Assembly (NCBI GenBank): GCA_963775275.1
Contig: CAVZII010000005.1
Location: 434,001-498,000, forward strand
Reading direction: 5' to 3'
DNA from: JANWHQ01 sp963775275
GTDB lineage: Bacteria > Pseudomonadota > Alphaproteobacteria > Caulobacterales > Caulobacteraceae
DNA length: 64,000 nt
Shown here: positions 9,435 through 18,382 of the stretch, in pieces
How the letters are laid out: each line of letters opens with the position of its first letter
How positions within the stretch are numbered: the first letter of the stretch is position 1
Notes under the pieces: model-generated
Databases searched by the model: none
Told to the model about the DNA's origin: nothing
What the model saw: only the letters and a program-made list of their open reading frames with translations
Position numbers and translations under genes: made by a program

Positions 9435-10997
9435 CTACCCAACCCGCGTCAGGGCGCCCCGAGGTCGAAGGCTGGCAGGTCCCGCCGGCGTCTCCAGCTG
9501 GCGGTAGATCAAGGCCTCAGCCACATGCAGGCGGCGCACAGGCGTCGAGCCCTCCAGATCGGCGATGGTCCGCGCCAGACGAAGCGTGCGGGTCCAGCCC
9601 CGGGCCGTGAGCCCGGCCGCCTCCGCCGCCCGCGTAAGGAGCGCCCGGCCAGGCTCGTCAGGCGTGGCGATCCGCTCGAGCGCAGCGCCATCCAGGCGGC
9701 TGTTCAGGCCATCGGGGTCGCGTCCGACCGCCACGTTGCGCTCAGACTGGGCGCTGCGCGCTTCGGCCACCCTTGCAGCCGCCTGGGCCGTGCCCTCCGC
9801 TGGGGGCGGCAGCGCCAAGTCCGCCGCCGTCACTGCGGGGACCTCCACTTTCAGGTCGATGCGGTCGAGCAGCGGCCCCGAGATCCGGCTCTGGTAGGTC
9901 TGCTGGCACCTCGGCGCCCTTCCGCAATGGCCGGCGCCGGCCCCTCCGAGCCCGCACTTGCAGGGGTTCATGGCGGCGACGAGCATGAACCGGGCGGGAT
10001 AGCGCGCCCTCGCATTAGCGCGCGAGACCATCACCTCGCCGGCTTCGAGCGGTTGCCGCAGAGCGTCCAGGGCCTGGGGCGCGAACTCGGGCAGCTCATC
10101 CAGGAAGAGGACGCCGTTGTGCGCAAGCGAGACCTCTCCCGGCCGCGCCCGGATCCCGCCGCCGGCCAGGGCCGCCATGCTCGCCGAGTGATGCGGCGCG
10201 CGGAACGGTCGCGTGCGGGTCAGGGCCCCCTTCTCGATCAGGCCCGAGATGGAGTGAACCATGGAGGTCTCGAGCAACTCCTGGGCCGAAAGCGGCGGCA
10301 GGAGCCCGGGAAGGCGCTGCGCCAGCATGGACTTGCCCGAGCCGGGCGGTCCCATGAGCAAGAGGTTGTGCCCGCCCGCCGCGGCGATCTCCAGCGCGCG
10401 CTTGGCGCCCTCCTGGCCCTTGACGTCCCTCAGGTCCGGCGGCGCTGCGGCCTCGAGCATGGGGCCAGGCTTGGGCGCGCCCATCACCTGGACGCCACGG
10501 AAGTGGTTGATCACGCCGATGAGCGAGCGCGGCGCCAGGATCGCGGCCTGGCCGGCCCAGGCCGCCTCGGGCCCGTTGGCATGAGGGCAGATCAGGCCAA
10601 GGCCCATCGCGTTGGCCGCCACGGCCGCCGGCAGCACGCCCGCCACCGGCGCGATCTGGCCGTCGAGCGAGAGCTCTCCGACCGCGGCCCAGTCGTTGAG
10701 CGCGTCGGCCGGCAGGATCCCCATCGCGAGGAGAATGCCAAGCGCGATCGGCAGGTCGTAGTGGCTCCCTTCCTTGGGCAGATCGGCCGGCGCCAGGTTG
10801 ACCACCACCCGGCGGGACGGGAGCGCGAGCCCCAGGCCCGCGAAGGCGGCCCGGACCCGCTCGCGGCTTTCTCCCACGGCCTTGTCGCCGAGGCCGACGA
10901 TCACGGTCGCGACCTCCCCGCCCGTGAACTGGACCTCGACCTCGACCCGGCGCGCCTCGACCCCTTCGAACGCCAAGGTGACCACGCGAGCGACCAT
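9435..10997 (-). CDS. comM: YifB/ComM family Mg-chelatase-like AAA+ ATPase
   Basis: 520 residues. N-terminal Lon-protease-like domain with VVNLAPADLPKEGSHYDLPI, AAA+ module with Walker A MGPPGSGKSMLAQ (about residues 215-227), Walker B VLFLDELPEF, and the C-terminal Mg-chelatase region containing the conserved cysteine cluster CKCGLGGAGAGHCGRAPRC. ComM homologues are helicases that promote branch migration during natural transformation; YifB is the older name. The start is set at 10997 because MVARVVTLAFEG is the family N-terminus and AAGGGGGAC precedes it; the in-frame extension to 11114 is not homologous. Confidence 0.9.
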   Translation of the reverse strand: MVARVVTLAFEGVEARRVEVEVQFTGGEVATVIVGLGDKAVGESRERVRAAFAGLGLALPSRRVVVNLAPADLPKEGSHYDLPIALGILLAMGILPADALNDWAAVGELSLDGQIAPVAGVLPAAVAANAMGLGLICPHANGPEAAWAGQAAILAPRSLIGVINHFRGVQVMGAPKPGPMLEAAAPPDLRDVKGQEGAKRALEIAAAGGHNLLLMGPPGSGKSMLAQRLPGLLPPLSAQELLETSMVHSISGLIEKGALTRTRPFRAPHHSASMAALAGGGIRARPGEVSLAHNGVLFLDELPEFAPQALDALRQPLEAGEVMVSRANARARYPARFMLVAAMNPCKCGLGGAGAGHCGRAPRCQQTYQSRISGPLLDRIDLKVEVPAVTAADLALPPPAEGTAQAAARVAEARSAQSERNVAVGRDPDGLNSRLDGAALERIATPDEPGRALLTRAAEAAGLTARGWTRTLRLARTIADLEGSTPVRRLHVAEALIYRQLETPAGPASLRPRGALTRVG

Positions 10998-11241
10998 GCT
11001 GTCCCCCTTCAACTTCCAGCATGCATCAGAACGGGGCCGGCCATCAAGAACAAAAAAGGAACTTTCTGCGCGCCGAGCCGGACAGACGCGTGCGCGCGCC
11101 AGCGTGCGACTCACCGGCGCCGAACCGATCGCGAAAACTTGATCGGTCGCGCCGAAGTGCTAGGGTCCGCTTCGTTTGAGTTCACGCTTTCGTGAAGTCG
11201 TGGAGGCGCGGCTCGCTCAGTGCCCATCCTAGGAGGTGTAG

Positions 11242-11445
11242 ATGAAGAAGACCGTGACTCTCGCGATCATCCTGGCCGCGACCGCGGCGTTCGGGCTGGC
11301 CGGCTGCAAGAAGCCGGCTCCGGCCGCCGAATCCGCCGCTCCCGAGTCCGCCGCCATGGCGGAATCGGCCGCTCCCGCCAATTCGTCGGCGATGGCCGCT
11401 TCGGAAGCCCCGGCGGATTCGTCCGCTCCGGCCGCCAGCCAGTGA
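11242..11445 (+). CDS. small Ala/Ser/Pro/Glu-rich lipoprotein
   Basis: 67 residues. Signal peptide MKKTVTLAIILAATAAFG followed by lipobox LAGC (Cys about 22) and then a tail composed almost only of A, S, P and E with repeated AESAAPE/ASEAPADSSAP units. Likely lipid-anchored with a disordered tail; entericidin-like in size but no specific family is assigned. An excellent ribosome site AGGAGGTG lies 8 bases before the ATG. Upstream, 11181-11197 holds a small inverted repeat (TTCACG-CTT-CGTGAA) near the promoter. A strong terminator follows, so this is a single-gene transcript and possibly highly expressed. Confidence 0.75.
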   Translation: MKKTVTLAIILAATAAFGLAGCKKPAPAAESAAPESAAMAESAAPANSSAMAASEAPADSSAPAASQ

Positions 11446-11501
11446 TCCGAGCCGGCTGAAGGCGGGGAGCGAAGACCCCCGTCCCGGCTGGACAAGATGC
11501 G

Positions 11502-11535
11502 AAAGGCCCGGCGCGCCAAGCGCCGGGCCTTTTTT
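11502..11535 (+). terminator. Rho-independent terminator
   Basis: A near-perfect GC-rich stem, AAGGCCCGGCGC paired with GCGCCGGGCCTT around a five-base loop, is followed by a run of T residues. It ends the small lipoprotein transcript; the reverse strand also has A/T flanks, so it may serve the convergent PH-domain gene too. Confidence 0.9.
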
Positions 11536-11560
11536 GCGTTCCGTCTCGCCGTCCGGCGCC

Positions 11561-12076
11561 TCAGCGCCGTCCGTGCTCGAGCGCCTCCTTCGCATCGAGA
11601 ATGGCGCGCTTGAACTCCAGCGGCTGGGAGATGTGGTGCAGGCTGTTCACGCCCGCCTCGCTGGCCGTCAGGATCGCGATGTCGCCGTACCCGAATATCC
11701 GTCCGATGAGAGACTGATCGGTCTTCAGGTCGTTTACCTTCTCGAGGAGCGAGTCGATGATCTCCTTGGTCAGGACACCTGTCATCTGCATGACCCGGCG
11801 GGTGGTCACGATGTACTGGTGGTTGCGCCAAACCAGGACACGCCACCAGATCACCGGCGCGGCGAGCAGCGCCAGGAGGTAGCCGTAGGCGATCTCCGGC
11901 TGGCCGGGCATGGCGTAGAACTGCAGGCCGCCCACCGCCGCGATGACCATGATCGCGAAGACGAGCGCGCCGAAAATCCGGCCCCACATGAACAGAGGAT
12001 GCTGTCGGACCACCAGCAACACCTCCTCGTCGTGGGCGAGGACCCGCTTCAGATAGCCGTGGACCTTGGCCCGCAT
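11561..12076 (-). CDS. PH domain-containing membrane protein (YdbT/bPH_2-like)
   Basis: 171 residues. Two hydrophobic helices at about residues 30-50 and 62-80 are followed by the bacterial PH-like domain: NHQYIVTTRRVMQMTGVLTKE, then KVNDLKTDQSLIGRIFGYGDI and the C-terminal HHISQPLEFKRAI. This two-helix plus bPH_2 layout is common for inner-membrane proteins of unknown role. The gene converges with the small lipoprotein gene across the terminator. Confidence 0.85.
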   Translation of the reverse strand: MRAKVHGYLKRVLAHDEEVLLVVRQHPLFMWGRIFGALVFAIMVIAAVGGLQFYAMPGQPEIAYGYLLALLAAPVIWWRVLVWRNHQYIVTTRRVMQMTGVLTKEIIDSLLEKVNDLKTDQSLIGRIFGYGDIAILTASEAGVNSLHHISQPLEFKRAILDAKEALEHGRR

Positions 12077-12281
12077 CGGTCCTGCTCCCCCGCTCCCGAT
12101 GCTGCAAGGTTAAGCCAATTCTTCTGGCTTGTGCAGCAGCTTCGCGCGGGGTAGGCGCAGGCCCAGCGGGCCAGGGTTCTTCGGCCCTGCTTCGTAATGT
12201 CGCAGGCGCATTGGCAGATCTATTGCTTTGTATGCGCCCAAACCGAATGATCGGCGTTCGGAGAACCTTAGGATCACCAGA

Positions 12282-12744
12282 ATGAAGCATGTCACGCTCG
12301 GCGAGTCGGACGTCACAGCCAGTCGGCCGCGCGGTCCGGCGCTCGTCGACAGCTACGTCGGCGCCCGCATCCGGGTGCGGCGCAAGGTTCTGGGCCTCAG
12401 CCAGCAGCGGCTGGCGGAAGCCCTGGGACTGACCTTCCAGCAAGTCCAGAAGTACGAGCGCGGCTCCAATCGGGTCTCCGCCTCCAAGCTCTATGAGATC
12501 GCGCGCTTCCTTGGCGCGCCGGTGTCCTACTTCTTCGAGGGCTTGCCCGACCCGGCCTCTTCGGACTCCGCGCGCGGCGACGAATTCAGGGCTCGACCAG
12601 CGGGTGCACGACTTCCTGCGCACGCCCGAGGGCCTGGAGCTGGCCGCGGCTTTCCCGCGCATAGCCAAGTCGCGGCTGCGCCGCGGCCTGCTCGAGCTGG
12701 CGCGCGCCGCCGCCGAGGGCGGCGAAGCCGACGCCGACGCGTAG
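12282..12744 (+). pseudogene. XRE-family HTH regulator, broken by a +1 frameshift
   Basis: The N-terminal frame encodes a Cro/C1 helix-turn-helix: GARIRVRRKVLGLSQQRLAE, LTFQQVQKYERGSNRVSA, SKLYEIARFLGAPVSYFFEG. It runs off frame after SARGDEF (about 12585). The expected C-terminal segment, FLRTPEGLELAAAFPRI and SRLRRGLLELARAAAE, continues in the +1 frame to the TAG at 12742-12744. Together they reproduce the usual ~150-residue Caulobacterales XRE regulator, so one surplus base (or two missing) lies near 12585-12600. ATG at 12282 with GGATCACC upstream is the likely start; 12228 is an in-frame alternative. Whether the lesion is biological or an assembly error cannot be decided here. Confidence 0.75.
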
Positions 12745-12778
12745 CCTCGTCTCCGGCCCAAGCGCCGAATCGACGTTA

Positions 12779-12816
12779 AGCGCCGCCGCGCCCTGGCCAG
12801 GGCGCGGCGGCGCGCT
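12779..12816. terminator. long perfect GC palindrome, possible terminator
   Basis: GCGCCGCCGCGCCCTGG and its reverse complement meet head to head at TGGCCA, giving a 34-base perfect palindrome. There is no T run, so intrinsic termination is uncertain. It lies between the regulator and the slipin gene. Confidence 0.45.
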
Positions 12817-12864
12817 TACGCTTGCCCCTCTGTTCGAGCCTGAACGCACCAGAGCGAGGCCGGC

Positions 12865-13791
12865 GTGAATCCGATCACCATCTTCCTGGTTCTGGCCTGT
12901 GTCCTCCTGGGCGCGGGCGCCGGGGCCCTGTTCGGCCCAGCCTGGAGTGCGCCTTTGCTCGTGCTGGCGGTCCTGATCGCCATGTCGCTCAAGATGGCCA
13001 ACGTCTGGCAGCGCTTCGTCGTCCTGCGCGCGGGCAAGCTGCAGGGCGTCAAGGGCCCGGGCCTGTTCCTGATCTTTCCCGTGCTCGACAGCGTGATCGC
13101 GGTCATCGACGAGCGGATCCAGACCACCGCCTTCAACGCCGAGCAGGCCCTGACCAGGGACACCGTGCCGGTGAATGTCGACGCCATCATCTTCTGGCGC
13201 GTGCACGATGCACGCGCGGCGGCGCTGGAGATCACCGACTACCGTCAGGCCATCGACCGCATCGCCCAGACGAGCCTGCGCGAGATGATCGGTTCGACCC
13301 TGTTGCGCGACCTGCTGTCGGATCGGGAAGCGGTGGATGCGCGCCTGGGCTCCCAGATCGCCCAGAAGACCGCCGTCTGGGGCATCACCGTCCTGTCGGT
13401 GGAGATCCGGGACGTGGCCATTCCGGTGGAGCTGCAGGACGCCATGTCGCGCCAGGCCCAGGCCGAACGCGAGAGGGAGGCCCGCGTCATCCTCGGCTCG
13501 GCCGAGGCGCAGATCGCCGCCAAGTTCGTCGAGGCCGCGCAGACCTACGCCGGACATCCGGCGGCGCTGCAGCTGCGCGCCATGAACATCATCTACGAGA
13601 CGACCAAGGAGCGCGGGGCGACCATCCTGATGCCGTCGGCCATGGTCGACAGCATGGATCCGTCCGGGCCGCTCGGGCTGGTGATGGCCGCCCAGTCGGC
13701 GACCCCGTCGCCGCCGAAGCAAGCGCGCGGAACCGGCCAGGCCCAGGCTGCCGCCGAGCGTCCTGCCCGGAGGCCCAAGCGAGGAAGCTGA
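12865..13791 (+). CDS. slipin / SPFH (band 7) domain membrane protein
   Basis: 308 residues. Two N-terminal hydrophobic helices (residues ~5-45) are followed by the band 7 domain: RAGKLQGVKGPGLFLIFPVL, VPVNVDAIIFWRV, LREMIGSTLLRDLLSDREAV, GITVLSVEIRDVAIP, then a charged helix AMSRQAQAEREREARVILG. This is the stomatin/slipin arrangement, proteins that form oligomers in detergent-resistant membrane. Slipins often pair with an NfeD protein; none is next to this one. The tail after residue 270 is Pro/Arg-rich and not conserved. Confidence 0.9.
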   Translation: MNPITIFLVLACVLLGAGAGALFGPAWSAPLLVLAVLIAMSLKMANVWQRFVVLRAGKLQGVKGPGLFLIFPVLDSVIAVIDERIQTTAFNAEQALTRDTVPVNVDAIIFWRVHDARAAALEITDYRQAIDRIAQTSLREMIGSTLLRDLLSDREAVDARLGSQIAQKTAVWGITVLSVEIRDVAIPVELQDAMSRQAQAEREREARVILGSAEAQIAAKFVEAAQTYAGHPAALQLRAMNIIYETTKERGATILMPSAMVDSMDPSGPLGLVMAAQSATPSPPKQARGTGQAQAAAERPARRPKRGS

Positions 13792-13796
13792 GGCCT

Positions 13797-14744
13797 CTAC
13801 CGTCCCGCGCGGATCGCTTCGATCCGGTCCCATAGGACCGCGGCGGCGTCGGCGCCGGAGAACCGCTTCAGTTGCTGAGCGCCGGTAGGCGAGGTGACGT
13901 TGATCTCGGTCAGGTAGTCGCCGATCACGTCGATCCCCACGAACAGCAGCCCGCGCCGGCGCAGCTCCGGGCCGATCGCGGCGCAGATTTCCAGGTCCCG
14001 CGCGTTGAGCTCGTCCGCCTCGGCGCGCCCGCCCCTTGCCATGTTGGATCTCACCTCGCCCTTGGCCGGCACGCGGTTGATGGCGCCGACCGGCTCGCCG
14101 TCCACCAGCAGGATGCGCTTGTCGCCCCTGGAGACGGCCGGGACGAACTTCTGCGCGATGACCGGCTCGCGCCCGATCATGGCGTGCAGCTCGAGCAGGG
14201 CGTCGAGGTTGGGGTCGTCAGGCCGAAGGCGCACCACGCCTGAGCCTGCGCCGCCGTAGAGGGGCTTGAGCACCATGTCGCCGTGCCGGGATCGGAAGTC
14301 CCTGATCGCCTCGACGTCGGAGGTGATGATCGTCGGCGGCTGCAGGTTGGGGAACTGGGTGACCAGCAGCTTCTCGGGCGAATTGCGCACCTCGGCAGGG
14401 TCGTTCACCACCAGGGTCGCGGGATGGATGCGCTCCAGGAAGTAGGTGGCGGTGATGTAGGCGAGGTCGAACGGTGGGTCCTGGCGCATCAGCACCACGT
14501 CGAACTCCGCGAGCTCCCGAACCTCCGATTCGCCCAGGCTGTGGTGATCGCCCTTGACCGCGCGAAGGTTCAGCGCCCTGCCCCGCGCCAGGACATTGCC
14601 GTCCTCCAGCGCCAGCGCCTCAGGGCCGAAGCGCCACAGGCCGTGGCCCCGCGTCTGGGCTTCCAGCATCATGAGAAAGGTCGTGTCGGTCTCGATGTTG
14701 ATCCCCTCGACGGGATCCATCTGGATGGCGACCTTCAGCGTCAT
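13797..14744 (-). CDS. gshB: glutathione synthetase
   Basis: 315 residues, normal length. ATP-grasp enzyme joining gamma-glutamylcysteine and glycine. Motifs: N-terminal VAIQMDPVEGIN, MRQDPPFDLAYITATY, NDPAEVRNSPEKL, the ATP-binding KPLYGGAGSGV, and C-terminal GIDVIGDYLTEINVTSPTG. All regions expected of GshB are present. It converges with the slipin gene at a 5-base gap. Confidence 0.97.
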   Translation of the reverse strand: MTLKVAIQMDPVEGINIETDTTFLMMLEAQTRGHGLWRFGPEALALEDGNVLARGRALNLRAVKGDHHSLGESEVRELAEFDVVLMRQDPPFDLAYITATYFLERIHPATLVVNDPAEVRNSPEKLLVTQFPNLQPPTIITSDVEAIRDFRSRHGDMVLKPLYGGAGSGVVRLRPDDPNLDALLELHAMIGREPVIAQKFVPAVSRGDKRILLVDGEPVGAINRVPAKGEVRSNMARGGRAEADELNARDLEICAAIGPELRRRGLLFVGIDVIGDYLTEINVTSPTGAQQLKRFSGADAAAVLWDRIEAIRAGR

Positions 14745-14982
14745 GGGCGGACTCCGGGAGCTGCGCAGTCGCTTAGCCGTTCGCGCCGCCTCAGGCCAGT
14801 GCGGCGGCCCTGAGCTCCGTCGCGCAGCGTTTATTGCAAAGCTGAAATCGTGCCGGATTCGTATAGCACTATGGTCCGATCGGCGGCGTTCGAAGGGCCC
14901 CCCAGCCTACTAGGTTTCGGACGCCGCTTCCCAATTCCGCGCACCGATTGCCGCAGCCAGGGCCGCGCCCTATCAACGCGGC

Positions 14983-15741
14983 GTGCTGCATGACCCGATC
15001 TTCTGGGCCGCCGCCATACCGGCGGTGATGATGGTGGGCCTGTCCAAGGGCGGCCTTGGCCCGCTCGGCGGCTTGGCCGTTCCGATCCTCTCCCTCGCCA
15101 TCCCGCCCGTGCAGGCCGCCGGCCTGACCCTGCCGATCTTCGTGGCGTCTGACGTCGTGGCGGTGATCGCCTACAGGCGGCGGTTCGATCCGGGCGTCCT
15201 GAAGCTGATGCTGCCGGCAGCGGGGCTCGGAATCCTGGTCGGCTGGGCGACCGCCGCCAAGGTGAGCGAGGACGCCGTAAGGCTGATCGTGGGGACGGTC
15301 TCGGCCCTGTTCGCAGTGAACTACTGGCTGCGCGGCCGGCTCGCCCGGGCGCCATCCAGGCCGAGCACGCCCAAGGGCGCCTTCTGGGGCGCCCTGGCCG
15401 GGTTCACCAGCTTCGTCAGCCACTCCGGCGGCGCGCCCTTCCAGATGTACGTCTTGCCGTTGCGGCTCGCCCCGCCGGTGTTCGCCGGCACCTCGGTGAT
15501 CTTCTTCGCCGTGGTCAATGCGCTGAAGGTGCCGCCCTACTTCTTCCTCGGCCAGTTCAAGAGCGCGAACCTCCTGGCCGCGGCCATGCTCGCGCCGATC
15601 GCGATCGCCTTCGCCCTCGTGACGGTGCGGATCGTCAAGGTGATCGACCAGGCGCTGTTCTACCGGATCGTCTACGTCCTGATGTTCGCGCTCGGCCTGT
15701 TGCTGATCGGCCAGGCCGCCTTCGACCTGATGCGAGCCTAG
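14983..15741 (+). CDS. TauE/SafE family sulfite/organosulfonate exporter
   Basis: 252 residues, about seven to eight membrane spans. The first repeat shows GLSKGGLGPLGGLAVP and the second GFTSFVSHSGGAPFQMYVLP, the paired glycine-rich signatures of the TauE/SafE fold. Family members export sulfite, sulfoacetate or similar anions; the substrate here is unknown. The stop overlaps the convergent truncated-globin gene by four bases. Confidence 0.9.
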   Translation: MLHDPIFWAAAIPAVMMVGLSKGGLGPLGGLAVPILSLAIPPVQAAGLTLPIFVASDVVAVIAYRRRFDPGVLKLMLPAAGLGILVGWATAAKVSEDAVRLIVGTVSALFAVNYWLRGRLARAPSRPSTPKGAFWGALAGFTSFVSHSGGAPFQMYVLPLRLAPPVFAGTSVIFFAVVNALKVPPYFFLGQFKSANLLAAAMLAPIAIAFALVTVRIVKVIDQALFYRIVYVLMFALGLLLIGQAAFDLMRA

Positions 15742-16193
15742 GAGGCGCCGTCCTCCCGGGCGACCACCGGCGGCAACTCGCCGCGGGTGACGGCGATGCC
15801 GATCTCGAGGCTGCGGGCGATGCGCTGGGCCCGGTCCAAGAAGAGGTCCGCCTCCGCGGGCGGACAAATCTCGCGCACGGTCGTCTCAAAAAGCTCGAGC
15901 CACCGCGCGAAGTGCCTGGCCTCCAGCCCCTCGAGCCGCGCGTGGGCCTGCATCGGCGTCCCGTGATAGCGGCCGCTCATCAGGAGGACCGAGGACCAGA
16001 AATCGCAGAGCGTGTCGAAGTGCGCGTCCCAGTCCTCGACCGCGGCCGCGAAGATGGGGCCGAGCTCGGGATCGCGCCGGGCCGAGCCGTAGAAATGCTC
16101 CACCACTTCGCGGATCATCGGCTCAGTGACCCCGGCCTCATGACCGGGCGAGAGGAGAAGGCGCGCGGATCGGACGGACTCGGGAAAGCTCAC
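15738..16193 (-). CDS. group III truncated haemoglobin
   Basis: 151 residues. Helical globin-like protein with the group III pattern: VEHFYGSARRDPELGPIF at the B/E region, HFDTLCDFWSSVLLMSGRYHG containing the conserved FWSS-xx-L..G.Y.G block, and HFARWLELFETTVREI carrying the proximal His. Group III truncated globins bind haem and small ligands; physiological roles are poorly known. GTG start (codon at 16191-16193). Confidence 0.9.
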   Translation of the reverse strand: MSFPESVRSARLLLSPGHEAGVTEPMIREVVEHFYGSARRDPELGPIFAAAVEDWDAHFDTLCDFWSSVLLMSGRYHGTPMQAHARLEGLEARHFARWLELFETTVREICPPAEADLFLDRAQRIARSLEIGIAVTRGELPPVVAREDGAS

Positions 16194-16276
16194 GGAGACG
16201 CCAGATAGGCTTCCGACGCGACGGGGACCTTGATCCAGATCAGAGCCGCCGACGCGAGCATGTGGCGGCGTCCCGG

Positions 16277-17095
16277 TCAGTTCAGCTTCAGCCGCACGCG
16301 CTCGCGCGCCGCCCTGGCGGCGATGGCGGCGCCGCCATCCAGCATCTGGGCCCGGGCGAGCGCCTCTTGGGCGCCGACGAGCGCTCCCTGGCCCTCGCGG
16401 GCCGTGGCGACGTCGATCCAGGGCCTGTGGTCGGACGGGTCCAGGAGGGCGCGCCGGATGGCCGAGCGCTCGGCTCGGGCGTGGTCGCCTGCACGGCTCG
16501 CGCGGGCATAGATGTTGTTCTCGAGCCTCAGCACCACGGCCCGGTCACTGACCGGCGCCATCAGCACGTCCAGCCGGTCGGCGACGTCCGGCGTCAGGCC
16601 GGTGCGCAGCGCCCGCCGGACGAGCTCGGACGGCAGCACCACCCGCCCTTCGGAGAAGGGGTCCAGCGCCAGGGGCCCTTCGTCCGTCTCGATCCTGAGG
16701 AGGAAGTGGCCGGGGAAGTCGACCCCCTGGACCGGCAGGTCGGTCTCCCTGGCGGCGTGCAGATAGTACACGCCCAGCGCCACTGGCAGGCCGCGTCGGC
16801 GCTCGCAGACGCAGATGATGTCGGCGTTGGCCGGATCCTCGTAGGTCATGAGGTCGCCGGCGAGCCTCAGGTCCCCGGCCATGGTCTCGGCCAGGGCTTC
16901 CTCGGGACTCTCGCGCGCCAGGCGTTCGCGCAGGCGTTCGACGCCCTCCGCGGCGAGCCGGCGCGTATTGTCGGGGTCGCGGTTCGGATCCTCGTGAATG
17001 GCGCAAAGCAGCGCCGCTTCGAACAGGGGGAAGCGGTCGTCTGGCCCCTGGCCGAGCTCGGCCAGGGCGTGCTCTGCCTCCTGACGCGTCATCAC
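16277..17095 (-). CDS. SirB1 family (transglutaminase-like) protein
   Basis: 272 residues. The SirB1 core is visible as GLPVALGVYYLHAARETDLPV, GVDFPGHFLLRIE and LALDPFSEGR, the last two carrying the His and Asp usual for the transglutaminase-like fold. A C-terminal helical section (SDRAVVLRLENNIYARA and onward) has TPR character. Biochemical role unknown. The start overlaps the yraN stop by four bases (ATGA), placing it third in the rsmI-yraN-sirB1 operon. Confidence 0.85.
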   Translation of the reverse strand: MMTRQEAEHALAELGQGPDDRFPLFEAALLCAIHEDPNRDPDNTRRLAAEGVERLRERLARESPEEALAETMAGDLRLAGDLMTYEDPANADIICVCERRRGLPVALGVYYLHAARETDLPVQGVDFPGHFLLRIETDEGPLALDPFSEGRVVLPSELVRRALRTGLTPDVADRLDVLMAPVSDRAVVLRLENNIYARASRAGDHARAERSAIRRALLDPSDHRPWIDVATAREGQGALVGAQEALARAQMLDGGAAIAARAARERVRLKLN

Positions 17096-17505
17096 CCTCC
17101 CTGGAACGCGCGCGCGCCGTCCTCACGCCACGCGTCGGGAATATGACGCGGCCATGACCGAGGCGCGAGGGCGATCAGGTCCAGTCGGACGTTCAGCCGC
17201 ATCAACCCCGCCCGCCGCGCCGCGATGGCCCGCCCGGCCCGGCGCAGACGCCGGCGCTGTTCGGCGCCGACCGCCTCCAGCGCCGCTTCCAGGGTCAGCC
17301 GGCGCTTCACCTCGACCACGGCCAGCACCCTACCCCTCTGGGCCAGAAGGTCGATCTCTCCCTCGGGCGTCTTCAGGCGAAAGCCCAGGATGCGGTAGCC
17401 CTTCAGCATCAGGAGCACGGCCGCGAGGATCTCGCCGCGGCGGCCGGAAAGGCGCGCCGCAGCGCCGCGGGACCGGCGCGCCTCCAGCCGCGCGGCCCTA
17501 GCCAC
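17092..17505 (-). CDS. YraN family (UPF0102) putative endonuclease-fold protein
   Basis: 137 residues. RGEILAAVLLMLKGYRILGFR, TPEGEIDLLAQRGRVLAVVEVK and LNVRLDLIAL give the E...D..(E)xK arrangement of the restriction-endonuclease-like YraN family. The GTG start (17503-17505) overlaps the rsmI stop by eight bases, and the stop overlaps sirB1. Pairing of yraN with rsmI is widespread in proteobacteria. Function unproven. Confidence 0.88.
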   Translation of the reverse strand: MARAARLEARRSRGAAARLSGRRGEILAAVLLMLKGYRILGFRLKTPEGEIDLLAQRGRVLAVVEVKRRLTLEAALEAVGAEQRRRLRRAGRAIAARRAGLMRLNVRLDLIALAPRSWPRHIPDAWREDGARAFQGG

Positions 17506-18376
17506 CGCCGGCCTTCAGGGCCACGGCCCAGCGATAGAGATCGCGCCGGGGAAGGCCTGTCTGGCGGGCCACCTCCGAGGCCGCGTCCGCCGGGCCGAGC
17601 CTTGTCAGCGCTTCCCGCAGCGCCGTCTCGGCCTCGTCCGCGCCGACCGCGGCGGCCTCGCCCGGCGCCACCAGCACCACCACCTCCCCCCTGGGCGCCT
17701 GCAGGGCGGGATCGGCGGCCAGCCGGTCCAGCGGCCCGCGCGCGAAGGTCTCGTGCAGCTTGGTGATCTCGCGGGCCACCACCGCCTCGCGGGGGCCGAA
17801 GACCTCGGCCATGTCGGACAGGCTCTCGCCGAGCCGGGAGGCCCCTTCGAACAGGACCAGCGTGGCGCGCACCGGGGCGAGTTCCTCCAGGAAGCTGCGG
17901 CGCGCGGCGCGCTTCTGCGGCGCGAAGCCCGCGAACAGGAAGCGGTCGGTGGGCAGGCCCGCCGCGCAGAGCCCCGCCAGCACCGAAGAGGCGCCCGGGA
18001 TGGGGATCACCGCCGCACCCTGGGCGATCGCCTCGCGCACCAAGCGGTAGCCGGGATCGGAGACCAGCGGCGAGCCGGCGTCCGAGACCAGGGCGATCCG
18101 CTCGCCGGCCACCAGCCGCTCCAGGACCTTCGGCCGCACCGTTGCGGCGGCATGGTCGTCGTAGCGCTGGAGCCTGGCCTTCAGCCCGAAGGCGTTCAGG
18201 AGCTTGCCGGTCACCCGGGTGTCCTCGGCCAGGACGAGGTCCGCCTTGGCGAGGACGTCCAGGGCGCGCAACGTGACGTCGCGAAGGTTGCCGATGGGCG
18301 TCGCCACCACATAGAGGCCGGGCTCGAGCGGCCGGTCGTCGAGAGGCGGGGCGGCTGGCAATCGATCGTCCTTCAA
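17498..18376 (-). CDS. rsmI: 16S rRNA (cytidine-1402-2'-O)-methyltransferase
   Basis: 292 residues, tetrapyrrole-methylase fold. Motifs: VVATPIGNLRDVTLRALDVL, LVLAEDTRVTGKLL, ALVSDAGSPLVSDPGYRLV and IPIPGASSVLAGL. RsmI methylates the 2'-hydroxyl of C1402 in the decoding centre using SAM. The only fitting start is TTG at 18374-18376, seven bases after the stop of the exonuclease gene; translation is likely coupled. First gene of the rsmI-yraN-sirB1 block. Confidence 0.95.
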   Translation of the reverse strand: MKDDRLPAAPPLDDRPLEPGLYVVATPIGNLRDVTLRALDVLAKADLVLAEDTRVTGKLLNAFGLKARLQRYDDHAAATVRPKVLERLVAGERIALVSDAGSPLVSDPGYRLVREAIAQGAAVIPIPGASSVLAGLCAAGLPTDRFLFAGFAPQKRAARRSFLEELAPVRATLVLFEGASRLGESLSDMAEVFGPREAVVAREITKLHETFARGPLDRLAADPALQAPRGEVVVLVAPGEAAAVGADEAETALREALTRLGPADAASEVARQTGLPRRDLYRWAVALKAGGG

Positions 18377-18382
18377 TCGTCC

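Noticed and set aside
12585..12600. Programmed +1 ribosomal frameshift in the XRE gene
   Set aside because: No slippery sequence, rare codon or stop at the shift point, and several unrelated genes show similar shifts; an indel is simpler.
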